Notes under the pieces: model-generated
What the model saw: the letters and a program-made list of their open reading frames with translations, nothing else
Told to the model about the DNA's origin: nothing
Database searches by the model: none
Assembly: GCA_051453625.1 (NCBI GenBank)
Contig: JBOZIK010000001.1
Coordinates: 200,712,107 to 200,760,778 of the forward strand
Direction: 5' to 3'
Length of the DNA: 48,672 nucleotides
Origin: Welwitschia mirabilis
Taxonomy: Eukaryota; Gnetophyta; Gnetopsida; Welwitschiales
Program-made: the position numbers and the translations under genes
In this document: positions 22,999-34,330 of the stretch, in pieces
Numbering within the stretch: the stretch's first letter is position 1
How the letters are laid out: every line of letters starts with the position of its first letter

Positions 22999-23652
22999 AC
23001 TTTTTTTTACTAGCTATATTAACTATTTACTTTTAACAAGTAATTTTATTTTTTAACTTAGATAAGACACATAGATAAATGAGTAATATAAAGATTTAAT
23101 ATTTTAGTCTTGTAATTATTTTATTATTATTTTATAATGTTTTAAAAATTTCTTAGTTAAATAATTTTATCATGTAAATGGGATGCCTTTATATAAATGG
23201 AATTATTTGTTTTAACACTTAGATAGCTTTGTTTATTAATTTCTTTACTAATAAAAATAAAATAATTATTAAAAACATCAAACTATCAAAATTACAAAAA
23301 TAATTAAGATTAATTTCTTAAAATATCATATAAGCATTCAAAGTTCAAAATTAAGCATAACACATATCTGTGATTGGGGGAGGGGGAGAGGGGGGGGGGG
23401 GGGGGGGAANNNNNNNNNNAATAGAAGATATCATTAGTTGTAAAATAATATTAGTTTTTATAAAACATCTAATTAAATAAAGGGTTTCATATTAAAATTG
23501 CAATATTGAATACTGTCATATAATTAAGATATTATGATGTTTAGTATTTGAGTAATTAAAGGTTACAAATTGTGGAATATAAAATATTCCTTACTTAGAA
23601 TGATTCACCTCTAGGAATCGAGATACATAAGAAGTTTGAGAATTTATAACTA
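22999..23652 (-). other. 3' untranslated part of the chromovirus
   Basis: Lies between the end of integrase and the 3' LTR. The polypurine tract needed for plus-strand priming should be here on the minus strand. The best candidate is the T-run at about 23,000-23,008 (an A-run on minus), which is weak. Contains the G-tract and a 10-N gap. Confidence 0.5.
23376..23419 (+). repeat. G-rich tract ending at a 10-N gap
   Basis: Five Gs, five Gs and then an uninterrupted run of 18 Gs (23390-23407), separated by single A or AGA bases, followed by AA and ten Ns (23410-23419). It could form a G-quadruplex on the plus strand. The true run length is uncertain because the sequence fails next to it. Confidence 0.85.
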
Positions 23653-24860
23653 CATATTATGTGATTCAAAAAGATTTGGGTATTGATTTTTCATTAATTC
23701 TTCTAGCTTCTAAGTAGATTCATCAAGACTATGATTACTTTACTTTATCTTTACTAGATGGCTCTCGTTATTTCTTAAAGTAATAGTTCATCCATCGAAT
23801 ACTACTTCTGCCTTATTTATAGTTATACAATTAGGTTTCACCAACATATGAGACTACTTTAACACATTAGAGGTATTACCAGTATAGTTTATTAACATGC
23901 TTGCATGGAAAACATTATTCATGTGCATCAATTGGTCAGGTGATATAAGCTTATATGCCATAAGTCTAATGTGTTCCAGTATCTTAAATGATCCAATGAA
24001 TCTAAGGAATAATGTTGATCTTTTAAATCCTCACATTACTAGTTTTATTGGTGATATTTTAAGGAATAAAAGATCACTGATTTGGAATTAAAGATCTCTT
24101 CTTTAATGATTTTTATACATCTTTTTCTGTATGCTACTTCTGTGAGCCTGTTATTAATGGTTCATATTTTATTTTTCATTTCTTATAACATTTCTAATTT
24201 TATAGCTCATCTTTCCTTAGGTTCTATCAATGAGGTAGGTGCTCTACCTTTTTTACCATATAAAGCTTCAAATGGAACTATTTGAATTGAAAATTAATCA
24301 ATATTACTATATACAAATTTAATGAAGGTTTAGATATTCTTCCCAACTCTTAGGCTCATTTAAAACACACGCTCTAAGAAGATCTTTTTAAATTTAATTA
24401 ACAATTTTTACTTAACCATGTATTTGAGGATGAAATGTAATGCTCATGCTTAACATTGTGCCTAAACCCAATTGAAACTCTTTCAAAATTTATCTCTCTT
24501 AAAAATAATTACTAAGGGCACACTATGTAAATGAACAACATTTTGAATATATACTTAGCATTATCTCTAGCATCATAAGTAGATTTTACTAGGATGAAGT
24601 GGCTAATTTTTTACTATAAGTTATTACTTATTTTATTTTTTGGAAGCCCTAAGATAAAATTCAAGCTTTCATTTATGTTTTAGAACATCATAAAGATAAA
24701 GTAATCCCACTAGCTTCCTATATCTTGCCTAAAGTTGCTGATAATTTAGATACTTTAATACAAATTTTACTACATATTTCTTTATTCCGAGCCATCAAAA
24801 TTTTTCTTTCATGTTTTGGTACATCTTAATTCTTCAAAGATGATCTAATCTTATGGAATT
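23653..24860 (-). pseudogene. Integrase with chromodomain-like C-terminus (chromovirus)
   Basis: Minus strand, right to left: a zinc-binding region relic 'KMYQNMKEKF.WLGIKK' (the usual FWWPGMKK block) with 'LNYQQ' where LTCQQ is normal, so a zinc-ligand Cys is Tyr; then 'HFILVKSTYDARDNAKYIF'; the 'VIIFKRDKF' relic of VSDRDPRF; 'LHFILKYM' for AFHPQTDG; and 'LEHVF' from the ML+ACV block. The tail at 23760-23653 reads 'SNHSLDEST.KLEELM' and 'YPNLF', the typical VLWRNHxxEEATWE...YPxLF end of chromodomain integrases, with the Trp as TAG. In living elements this tail steers insertion to particular chromatin. Catalytic residues are lost and several frameshifts occur. Confidence 0.8.
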
Positions 24861-25081
24861 ATAAACTTTAAATAGTAGCTTAGGTCTAATTTTATCCACA
24901 TCAGAAACTAGAAAACTTTTCTTTACTCTAATAATATTAGGTAAATTATGATGAAAATGTTTTAAACTTTTAAATTTTTATAATCGATTCTTAAATTTTA
25001 AATAATATTCATCATCATTTTGATCCTGTAAAATAATAGGAAGTATTTAACTTTAAATTTCCATAATTTCTTTAAGATAAC

Positions 25082-25442
25082 ATGTTTACTAAAGGCATCT
25101 GCAATTTTATTCCCTTAGCCTTCATAGTATAAAATTTCTAGATCAAAATCACAAAGAAATTCCATCCATCTTCTTTGACTAAGGCTCAAATTTGGTTGAC
25201 TTAAAATAAATTTTAGACTCTTATGATTAATTCAAAGTTGAAATGTGACACCATAAAGATAATGCTTTCATAACTTTAAAACAAATATCAATGTATCTGA
25301 TTCAAAATCATGGATAGCATAATTTCCTTAATGTATCTTAGGTTATCTTCACTATCTTAATCTATTAGATATTAGACCTTTATCCTATTCAAGAACAATC
25401 CCAAGACCTTCTTTTTATGCATTAGTGTAAATTGACAAGGTC
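25082..25442 (-). pseudogene. RNase H of the chromovirus
   Basis: Minus-strand frame shows 'SIYTNA.KEGLGIVLE' (first catalytic Asp replaced by Asn), 'NYAIHDFES' (for NYPTHDLE), 'KHYLYGVTFQL.INHKSL' (for YTDHKSL, Asp lost), 'QRRWMEFLCDFDLEI' and 'NKIADAFSKH' (for NVVADALSR, Asp kept). This is the full chromovirus RNase H with inactivated metal ligands. The G-to-A type of both Asp-to-Asn changes fits the general decay. Confidence 0.85.
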
Positions 25443-25702
25443 TTAGAATCATCTTGCATTACTAAAACTAGAGTACTAGTTAAATTCTCTTTAAGATGAT
25501 CAATAGGTTACTAACATTTTTCTCTACATTCAAAGTCTTTATTTTTTTGTAAAAGACTTGTTAATGGGGAAGCCTATCTTAGAGAAATTGAAAATAAATC
25601 AATTATAGTACCCTACAAGGCCAAAAAAATTCTAATCTTAGTAATATTTAGAGGGGCCAGACATTCATAATTGCTATAAATTTATCTAGATTAAATCAAA
25701 TT

Positions 25703-26190
25703 CCATCCTTAGATACTATACGACCTAAAAATTAGATATATTCCTTTAAAAAGAAATATTTTTCTATGTTAGCATAAAATTAATGATTCTTGAAGATTTG
25801 TAATACTTTTCTTAAGTGCATCTCATGTTCCTTATAATATTTATAATAAATGAGAATGTTATCAATAAATATAGTTATAAAATAATCAAGATATGTCTAG
25901 AAGAAGTGATTCATAAGACTTATTGATATTTTAGGGTTATTTATTAAATCAAAAGGCAAGATAGTAAACTCATAATACTCATAATAAGTTTTAAAAGATA
26001 TTCTATGGTATCTTCTTTCTTAATTCAAACTTAATGGCATCTAGATTTTAAATCAACTTTTAAAAAAACCTTAGCTTCCTTAAGTTAATTAAAAATATCA
26101 TATACTATTAGCTAGTTTATTCAACTCTTTGTAATTAATGCATAATCTAAATGTTCCATTCTTTTTATTTACAAATAATACATGTGCTTT
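25703..26190 (-). pseudogene. Reverse transcriptase of the chromovirus
   Basis: Minus strand with frameshifts: 'VLFVNKKNGTFRLCINYKEL' (RMCVDYR block), 'FLKVDLKS' (FSKIDLRSGYHQ, Asp kept), 'YEFTILPFDLINNP' (YEFLVMPFGLTNAP), 'LDYFITIFIDNILIYYK' (YVDD box at 25866-25855 changed to IDN) and 'FLGRIVSKDG'. All seven blocks can be followed, so the gene decayed by point changes, not by large deletion. The second Asp of the catalytic pair is Asn, so it is inactive. Confidence 0.9.
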
Positions 26191-26815
26191 TCATGAGGAT
26201 ACCTAGGATAAATTAAACCTTTAGTTGAAATTTCTTCAAGATAAATTTTTAGTTCTTTCATTTATGTAGGAGTCATGAGATATAATGCCTTGGTAATTAG
26301 TTAAGTTATTAAGATCAAATTAATAGAAAAATCAACTTTTCATAAATGTAAAATATTTGGTAACTATATTGTAAATACATCAAGATATTCCTGAATTATT
26401 GGTGTGGTATCTATTAAAGCTTCTTCTTTCTTTGTGTTAGCCAATTTTAGATGAAGTATATAAACTAATGATTCCTTCTTACATTTCCTCCTTATATTCT
26501 TATATTTAATTAAAGTATTCATAGGTAATTTAGAATGATCTTATAATATTAGCCTTCAACCATAGTTTGACATCTTTACTAAATGTCTTTCATAATTTAT
26601 AACCACATTATATTGCATTAATCAATTCATTCCTAACACACTATTATATCTTCTTAGGTTGATAAGAATTGATTGAATATGAAATTCTTCCCCTAATTAT
26701 AGATAAAGTATAATTTTGGACCTACTAATTAACCTCAGATATAGATCCATTTTCAAGCTTTATGCATCCTTTAACTAAAGCATAACATAAATTTTTTTTC
26801 TTAAGATAACTCTAG

Positions 26816-26862
26816 GGGAGATAAAGTAATGAGTTGCTTCATAATCAAATAAAAAAATTACT
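26816..26862 (-). pseudogene. Protease active-site fragment (chromovirus)
   Basis: Minus strand reads 'VIFLFDYEATHYFISP', matching plant gypsy protease VLFDSGATHSFIS. The catalytic DSG is DYE. Gly-to-Glu is the expected G-to-A change; Ser-to-Tyr is a C-to-A change. The remainder of protease cannot be delimited. 26870-27570 holds the gag-protease linker, with Asn/Gln-rich stretches. Confidence 0.75.
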
Positions 26863-27578
26863 TCTTTATTATTAAGTAAATCTTTACTTTTATGGCTAAG
26901 CTTTGAAATTACATCCCTTAATTATTTATTATGATTAAAGTTATTCTATTGGTTGCTGAATGATCTATGATCCTTAAGGATTTTTTGATTATTATTTGGA
27001 GTAGCTCTTAGCAAGTAATGAACGTTCTCTATCTTTATGATTTCCTTTCATAATGGAAGCATAGAATCGATTATTAGATTGATTTTGATAATGTATTTGG
27101 CTAGGAATTTTCTTAAAAGTGGATTTGATTGATTATTCCAGTGAATTTGACTGGGAACACTCAAATTTCTCTTGAATGGTGGATGTGTATATTGATTGAA
27201 ATTCATGTTTCTTCTATTATCATTACTAATGTTATTCTCTTAAAAATTCTAATTCTTATTTTGATGAGACATCTGTGATTAATTTCTCTTAAAGCTATGA
27301 CCCTTAAGAGAAATTATTTTCTTCTTTTGTTATTATCTTTGTCAGATTTGTGTATTTTATTTACTTTTTCTATGGCCTCTGCTAAAGTCCTAGGCTAGAA
27401 CATGGATATTTTAGTGGTAATACAAGAAAGAAGATTATTAATAATAATATTTTCTTTGACTTCTTCAAATATGTGATACATATCTTAATAACTACACAAA
27501 TTTACATTCATAATATGCTATGGTTACACTAGGAGTTTTTCTAAACTTGTTGAACTTAGTAATCCTTTGATAAATGTA

Positions 27579-27860
27579 GAATTTAGTGATATATTTTTGT
27601 TTAAAAAGATGCTTAAATTCTGGACATGAAATTTTCACATTACCTAGCTTTGTAATTTTCATATTTTACTATATTTTAGCTTCTCCTTATAACATATAAA
27701 TAGCTAGAAAGGCATTTTCATAATCATTGCATTCCAGGGTTTCTAGAACTTTTTAGCATCACTTAACCATTCGTCTACTTTAGGTGGATCTAAACCTCCT
27801 ACAAACTTTGGTACATTTAATGTAATAAATGTTTAAATTAACTTCCTCATATCTACTTCC
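27579..27860 (-). pseudogene. gag capsid region (chromovirus)
   Basis: Minus strand: 'FITLNVPKFVGGLDPPKVDEW' relates to the plant gag start FxxxxPPxFxGGxDPxxAExW (printed here in its decayed form, Gly-Gly at about 27797). Then 'ECNDYENAFLAIYML.GEAK' (for VRLAVFMLxGEAxxWW) and 'VKISCPEFKHLFK' (for LTWEEFKxxF). The chromovirus capsid fold is clear. Stops are single-base changes. The zinc knuckle that should follow was not found. Confidence 0.8.
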
Positions 27861-28715
27861 TTATTAGGTTGATTGTTACCATTATTCACTTATGGATTTT
27901 AACTTGGATTCTTATTTATGATAAAAACTACATGAATGCATTTAGCTTAAAATTAAATATAGGTTGATTTCCATCATTATATTACTAATTAACCCTTATG
28001 TTATCTTGACGTTGATTAGTTGGTGTGATTGAATTAGTCTTAAGTCTTGGTTATAGACGACGAGTTATCTATACTAAATGGAAAATATTACACAATTAGG
28101 TTTGGAATAGAATACATATCATATTATTAAAGGTTGAATTAATTATTTTTTTATGATCATAATAAGGATGTTATTATCATTATCAAGAATTAGTTCTTCT
28201 TAAGGTATTTATTTTATTAACTTATAAGTTAACATTAATAATAACCCTTTAAGGAAATTTAGGAAGTACTATATTATAAGTTTGGACAGATAATTAGCCT
28301 AAAATAGTTATAAGCTTTATCATTTTTAAAGGAATATATAATTATGGGGTAATACTTATTTATCTATGTTAAATGATCAACCTCTCTAGGGTATTATATA
28401 AGGTCATTAGTTTAAAGATAAAATTTGAACTATTTTAATTTAATAGAATAATTTCAATTTACCTAAATAATTGGTATCCTTACCTATAAGGTTGTATAGT
28501 TTCTAAAGATATAATTATGAACTAATCATTTTTTAAGATTATTTAAGAATTAGAATTATCATAAATATTTTTAACTTTATAATTATTTATGAATTGGAAT
28601 TGTTATAAATATAATTAAATTTATGATTATCTAGGAACTAGAGCTATCATGGATATAATTAATTTTATGATCTTGTAAAATTATAATTATTTAAATGTGA
28701 TTGAAGTTAACTTAA

Positions 28716-28728
28716 GGCTCTTATACTA
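28716..28728 (-). other. Primer-binding site for initiator tRNA-Met
   Basis: Plus strand reads GGCTCTTATACTA; the reverse complement is TAGTATAAGAGCC, against the standard TGGTATCAGAGCC. Two differences, plus three bases of spacing to the LTR edge at 28732. It marks the right LTR as the 5' LTR and fixes the element on the minus strand. Confidence 0.75.
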
Positions 28729-31712
28729 TTTTATAATACTAACTTAAATTAATTTTATTAGGCATAATTTTTTTAAATTAAAATGATTAAGAGAATTTAG
28801 AATCAACTTATGCATATACTTTAATAGCATATTTATATATGTTGAAGAAAAAAAGATATTATAGATTATTTCTTAGGGAAAGGTTACTTTAAATCAAAGA
28901 TAATAGTGATGTCACTTATGTGTCCTATATTTTTTCATAGTTTTTCACCACATACATATATCTTAAATATGGTTAATAAGGTGTTAACTTATTTTATAAC
29001 AAATATTCATATAGCTTTAGGATAATTCAGAACCAATATAGTAGGAGGTTGCATCTTCTATTAATAGCATTTCAACTCGATGTCCAACCACCATCCAACT
29101 GTGAGTTGGTTCTACTTTAGATTGTAAACTATACAAATATGGTTGGGCTCAACTCCATGGGTTTAGAATTCAGCTTGATATACCATTAAAAAGATAATAG
29201 ATAATACATAAAATGGATTCATGCTCATAATAACCCCTTCTACTTTCTTTAAACATCTCAGGATAGTGCAACAGGATCCTTTGGCATTAATGGCTTAATA
29301 TATTAAGTTAGAGTGAGTATGTACATGGTTAGGGTATGAGAGTCATGATGAAACCCACTATTAGAAGGGCTTTAGGAGGGGGAAAAATGCAAGGTAACCG
29401 ACCTTGATGATGAAATCTAAGTAAGGGGATGAACTTTATTAGAATTATCTTGATTTAATTATCATTTAATAAATACATCACATAAATGCATGCATAAAAT
29501 TATAATTAATATGGATAGTTAATACTTACTTACCTACAAAATATAAATCTTACTTCATTGGGTTCATTTTATTGTAAATAATTATAGATAGAAAAAAAAA
29601 GAACTTACATAATCTTCACTTAGCATATTACAAAATAATTACCTTAAAAAATTTAAAATGGAATTCTAGAAATTATAAATATATTGTTTTTATTTCAAAT
29701 AATTGTAACTTATCAATAAATCACATTTTTATTGTAGAGCCCTTTTTAAAAAGAAATAATAATATTCTACACATGAAATTCTACTTTTTTAAAATCCCTG
29801 TCTTAAAGTTTAACTAGTAAGTTTATAACATAATAATATGATTAATGAAGAGATAAATAGAAGTAAAAGATGTAATAGTTACTAAAAATTCATATATCTA
29901 TAAAGTCAGTAAAGGACATGAAAATCAAAAAAACTAATTAAGTTGACTACATTGTCAAAATGAAAACCATCATAAATTTCTAAGGATGTTTATTGAAATA
30001 ATGATAAATAAAAAAGAGGAGTTTTTCATATGCAAATGAGATATATTAATAATATTATAAAATTAAATAAATAAAAAAGTATATCTTCCTTAAATGTCTA
30101 TATAGTTAAAATTTACTTATGCTAAAATAGGAAACCCACTTAGTATTCAAAAATAAGGCCTTAATAAGAAAGACATAATTTACACTTAATCAAGAAAATT
30201 TAATAAAAATGATACAAAATAAAATTTATTTAATTATCATACACCTTAAACTCTTAAACTATTTTCATGATTTTATTTAATAAGTTTTACATAATTAATT
30301 ATATAATTTTTATCCTTTTAAGGGACATTGTGATTAAAATTTAGTAGTTAATTATTTATAAGGGTAAAATTAACTTATTATAGCTTTTCTTAAACTAAAC
30401 TCATTATGTAACTTTTTAAAATTAACTATATCAAATTTTAATTTCTATAGATATATTTGTTAAGATCATATATTAAGTTAACGAATTGACTACATTTTTA
30501 AAATTATTATCAAACCACACTACATTAAAAAGGTCATAACTTTTAAACTATTTTGAATTTTTAAGTGATTTAAGACTTTTTGAAAATATTATTCAATTAT
30601 CTACAATTTAATCTATTCATTAGAAAAGATATAGTGTTAATTATGTAATTTAAGATTAAATGCTTACTATTTTGTGTGTAGTTTTAGAGTTAATTTTATA
30701 AAACAATTTTTAAAGAATCATGAACTCTTAAAAAAATTATATTATTAAATTTTTATAACCTTAGTAGAATAGTAGACTTATAAAAAAATTCCCGTAAAAT
30801 TTTAAGTAATAATTAATGAGTTATAATCTTCTTGCCTTATGTTACCAAATTCAACAAAATCAACTTCATCTAAATGTGAACATAAAAATTCATATAAAAA
30901 TCTAGAAAAATATATTTAATAAAATTTAAAAATAAATACCTAATGTAACTATCTTATGTAATATACAAAATAAATTTTAGCAAATAAAAATCTACATTCA
31001 TTATAAAAATTAGATACAAGATAAAGTAAAGTTAAATAAATTCAATGAGCCTTAGGATTAACATGAAGGACTACCTAGCATAAGTGGGATTGGGGATTAG
31101 ATAATCCACCCTAACAGGAAGATTCTAATACATATATGATACATTATTCCACTTTTAAATCAATAAATAATGCATAACAAAACATGGGTACTCAAATATT
31201 ATAGTGAATCCCATGGTTACTTGACCAAAATTATCAATTAGTAACCCCATCAACCAAGTATGTAAAGAGATCCTTCAAATCTATTCTTCATCTTGGTTTA
31301 AGACAAATGAGAGGGGAAATTTGAATAAACTAAAATGAAAGGGATAATTTTAATAAAACAAACATTATAAAAATCTTATGTAATGGTCTGCTGTAATACT
31401 CTATTGTGCCATACATTTCTTTAATAAGAGAGATAACATAGGATTATAATAAGTAGAGGAAACTTGCTTAGAATGATAATTCAAGGATCCTACTTGACAA
31501 ATATTGAGGAGGACTTGATGAAGTTTTAACCTCCAAGACCTTTAGCTCCTAGCACCAAGTTCTAGGCTCCATTATTCAAACTCTAGCTTTAAGATCCACA
31601 TTCAACAACAAGAGGATGAGGAAAGAAGTAAAAAAGATGAAAGAGTAAGAAAAAATTTTGGTAACATTCATGTGCCTAAAAATGAAAAATTAGTTTACAA
31701 GAGAGGGAAAAG

Positions 31713-31724
31713 CCCTATTTATAG
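31713..31724 (-). promoter_or_regulatory. TATA box in the 5' LTR
   Basis: Minus strand CTATAAATAGGG, a near-ideal plant TATA box, matched in the left LTR. Transcription would start about 25-35 bases further on the minus strand (about 31,685) and proceed leftward into gag. Confidence 0.7.
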
Positions 31725-31741
31725 TTAATTGATAAACCAAA

Positions 31742-32281
31742 ATTCTATAATTTAATTAGTTAACGATCCNNNNNNNNNNNNNNNNNNNNNNNNNNNNNNN
31801 NNNNNNNNNNNNNNNNNNNNNNNNNNNNNNNNNNNNNNNNNNNNNNNNNNNNNNNNNNNNNNNNNNNNNNNNNNNNNNNNNNNNNNNNNNNNNNNNNNNN
31901 NNNNNNNNNNNNNNNNNNNNNNNNNNNNNNNNNNNNNNNNNNNNNNNNNNNNNNNNNNNNNNNNNNNNNNNNNNNNNNNNNNNNNNNNNNNNNNNNNNNN
32001 NNNNNNNNNNNNNNNNNNNNNNNNNNNNNNNNNNNNNNNNNNNNNNNNNNNNNNNNNNNNNNNNNNNNNNNNNNNNNNNNNNNNNNNNNNNNNNNNNNNN
32101 NNNNNNNNNNNNNNNNNNNNNNNNNNNNNNNNNNNNNNNNNNNNNNNNNNNNNNNNNNNNNNNNNNNNNNNNNNNNNNNNNNNNNNNNNNNNNNNNNNNN
32201 NNNNNNNNNNNNNNNNNNNNNNNNNNNNNNNNNNNNNNNNNNNNNNNNNNNNNATTCTATAATTTAATTAGTTAACGATCC
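31742..32281. other. 484-N gap with identical flanks
   Basis: N at 31770-32253. The 28 bases at 31742-31769 are identical to 32254-32281. The left LTR is continuous across the corresponding place (about 22,373-22,400), so the gap is probably false. Confidence 0.9.
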
Positions 32282-32905
32282 CACACACCATTTTACATAT
32301 GAAGTAACATAATCATGTTAAAGTAAATGAGATTAATAATATTAAATTGGATAAGATGGATCACATTGAACTGGATAATATTAAGGAACTATAATTTAGT
32401 TGAGCTTGAGTGCTAAGTGATCTTAATGTATGAATGACTAAAAGACATCATATTTATGATTCATGCACTTAATTAGATGATTAATCCTCTTTATTTAATT
32501 ATCAATATTAATTGCATACATCATTTCCTCATGCTAATTCCTTATTACTTCTTCATATGCTCATAATCATATTTAATCAATTCAAAACATGCATTGAACA
32601 ATGTGTAAATTTTTTTTCTATGCATGAATTTCAAAACTACAATGTTCCATAATAAGATAAACTTTTCTAGGTCTAAAAAATAAGTAAAACAAATATTTTA
32701 TAAAAGAAATACTTTTACAAATATCAAGAAGGATAAAAGTCATGGTAAAATCAAATATACTCATCCATTCTTCTTGGTTTGTGAATAAGAGTGCATGTAC
32801 TTATTTATGTACTTATTAATTTTATGATTCATAAAATCCACCAATACAAAACACAAGAAAGAAAATTGTCATAATAAAATATAGTATGCTTACATGCATC
32901 AAATC

Positions 32906-33974
32906 CTTTTTGGTTTATTGTAAATTAATGTACTTAGATGAAAGGAACTTGACAGATCAAGAACAAAGTATTGTTTTGAGCAGGTTGAAGGAGGTAGCAT
33001 ACTAATATATCATTTGTAAGATAGATAATCCATAAAATCTTTTAAAATAACTCTTTAGCATGCATGACTTAATCATGTATTATTATGGAGGTTCTATAAT
33101 CTCAAAGGAGTTCAAGAGGATATATTGGCAAGAAATATGAAATGCAAATCTTGTATCTTAAGAAAGAATATAAAGAAACCATTTAAGAGACATTATTTAG
33201 AAGTCTAATAAGAAGTTGAAACTAGTAAATTTTGATATTTTTAAACCTATTACTATTCAAACATTGTGAGGGAATCACTTCTAAAGTAGTTATATTAATG
33301 CCTATACTAGTAAGATGAGGATTAGATTTTACTTGTTCTTAATTTTTTTGCAATTTTTGTAACCATTTTTGGGTAGATGAACCACCATTTTCTAATATAA
33401 GTTTTATTTTTAGTGGTAAAGGTATAATTTATTTTAAAAATCATCCTTACATGTTTTTTATTACCAAGATTTAGGTCTAGAATAAAAGGAAAATCGAGAC
33501 TTTAAGATGAATTTCATTAACATCCTTTCTATGTATTTTTATTGATTCATCTATTTTGTTAATTTAGTCAAATTTCTTACTTTTACTAATAATATTCTAA
33601 AAACCCATTATTATTTCATTAGTAAGATCTAGGTTAAATTTGTGGTCTAATAGGATAGAAGTGTTGGAGTGATGATGATTAAGATGCATTATTGAATAAG
33701 GATCTAGGTTATTGAAGTGGTTTCTATGATATTATACATTTGTATTTCATATTTTTACTTAGGCGTGTTGTAATATAACTACTTTATTTTTGATATTAAT
33801 TCATATAAAACTATTCTATTATATGTTTAAAATTACTAAAAAAGTAGTAGACTTGTGTATTTTCTATTAGTATTATTTGGCCACTAGACATATTAAGGTA
33901 CTTATGTAATTTGGTTGTTAGATTTCCTGCTCTCTAGTTAATTCCAATAAACATTACTAAATTTTTATTGTCTT
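32906..33974. other. AT-rich DNA, nothing firm
   Basis: Lies between the chromovirus and the gag fragment to the right. Minus-strand readings around 33,450-33,690 are Lys/Asn-rich with coherent stretches and could be the gag tail of the same element, but no zinc knuckle is seen. Confidence 0.4.
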
Positions 33975-34330
33975 ATTGTGGTTTTTTATGCTAGTAATTT
34001 CTTTAATTAAATAAAGATTTTTGAGAGCATCTTCAAGAGTTCTATTTAGCATATTTTCTTTAACAATCAAAACTACATATTATCATACATACTTATCTAA
34101 TCCTTTTATGAAGCTTTGTAAAAGATAATGATGTGGGAATCCATTATGAGGGTTTATTATACATGGTTTCTTAGAGCTATTATATCTTATTTTATAGTTT
34201 TCATCCTCCATTTATTAGAAGTTTATCAACATTTCCTTAAATCCATACATATTATAAAAACAGTGAAAATTAAAGACATTTTTATATTATTGGTATTTAT
34301 AAATAAGTGCAGTCTTTATAATTGAAAACT
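33975..34330 (-). pseudogene. gag fragment of a Tat-type Ty3/gypsy element
   Basis: Minus strand gives 'FPHHYLLQSFIKGLDKYV' (34139-34086), then 'VVLIVKENMLNRTLEDALKNLY'-like sequence. It matches the plant gag block CPHHGLxxxxLxQxFYxGLxxxxRxxIDAAAGGxLxxKTxxEAxxLI. It is not part of the chromovirus, whose gag lies at 27.6-27.9 kb. No LTR or pol of this element is identified nearby. Confidence 0.6.

Larger units (their letters stand above)
17747..32905 (-). mobile_element. Tekay/Del-type chromovirus (Ty3/gypsy) with very long LTRs
   Basis: Two long direct repeats flank a minus-strand gag-pol. Right to left: 5' LTR (32905-28732), primer-binding site (28728-28716), gag, protease, RT, RNase H, integrase with chromodomain-like tail (to 23653), a 3' untranslated stretch, 3' LTR (to 17747). 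The left repeat begins TGTAACACCC, a common start of plant gypsy LTRs. Domain order with integrase last and a chromodomain-like end defines a chromovirus; long LTRs fit the Tekay/Del clade. The element is dead: stops and frameshifts in every domain, and the two LTRs differ a lot, so insertion is old. I could not confirm a target-site duplication. Confidence 0.85.
28732..32905 (-). repeat. 5' LTR of the chromovirus (right copy)
   Basis: Inner edge TATAATACTAACTTAAAT corresponds to TGTAACACCCTAACTTAAAT at 17747. Homology with the left copy runs to about 32,905, where both sides read ATCAAATC or CTCAAATC and then diverge; the outer end is approximate. About 4.2 kb including a probably false 484-N gap, so about 3.7 kb real. 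From the TATA box, the R-U5 part is about 3 kb long. Confidence 0.75.

Noticed and set aside
23376-23409. G-rich tract as the polypurine tract of the chromovirus
   Set aside because: The element is on the minus strand, where this tract is pyrimidine, and it does not abut the LTR edge.
23897-24285. Two plus-strand ORFs of 64-67 codons
   Set aside because: They are antisense to the chromovirus integrase, whose minus-strand blocks explain this sequence.
17747-32905. A target-site duplication around the chromovirus
   Set aside because: The five bases before 17747 (CTAGG) do not recur at the right edge near 32,905. The outer end is uncertain, so none is claimed.
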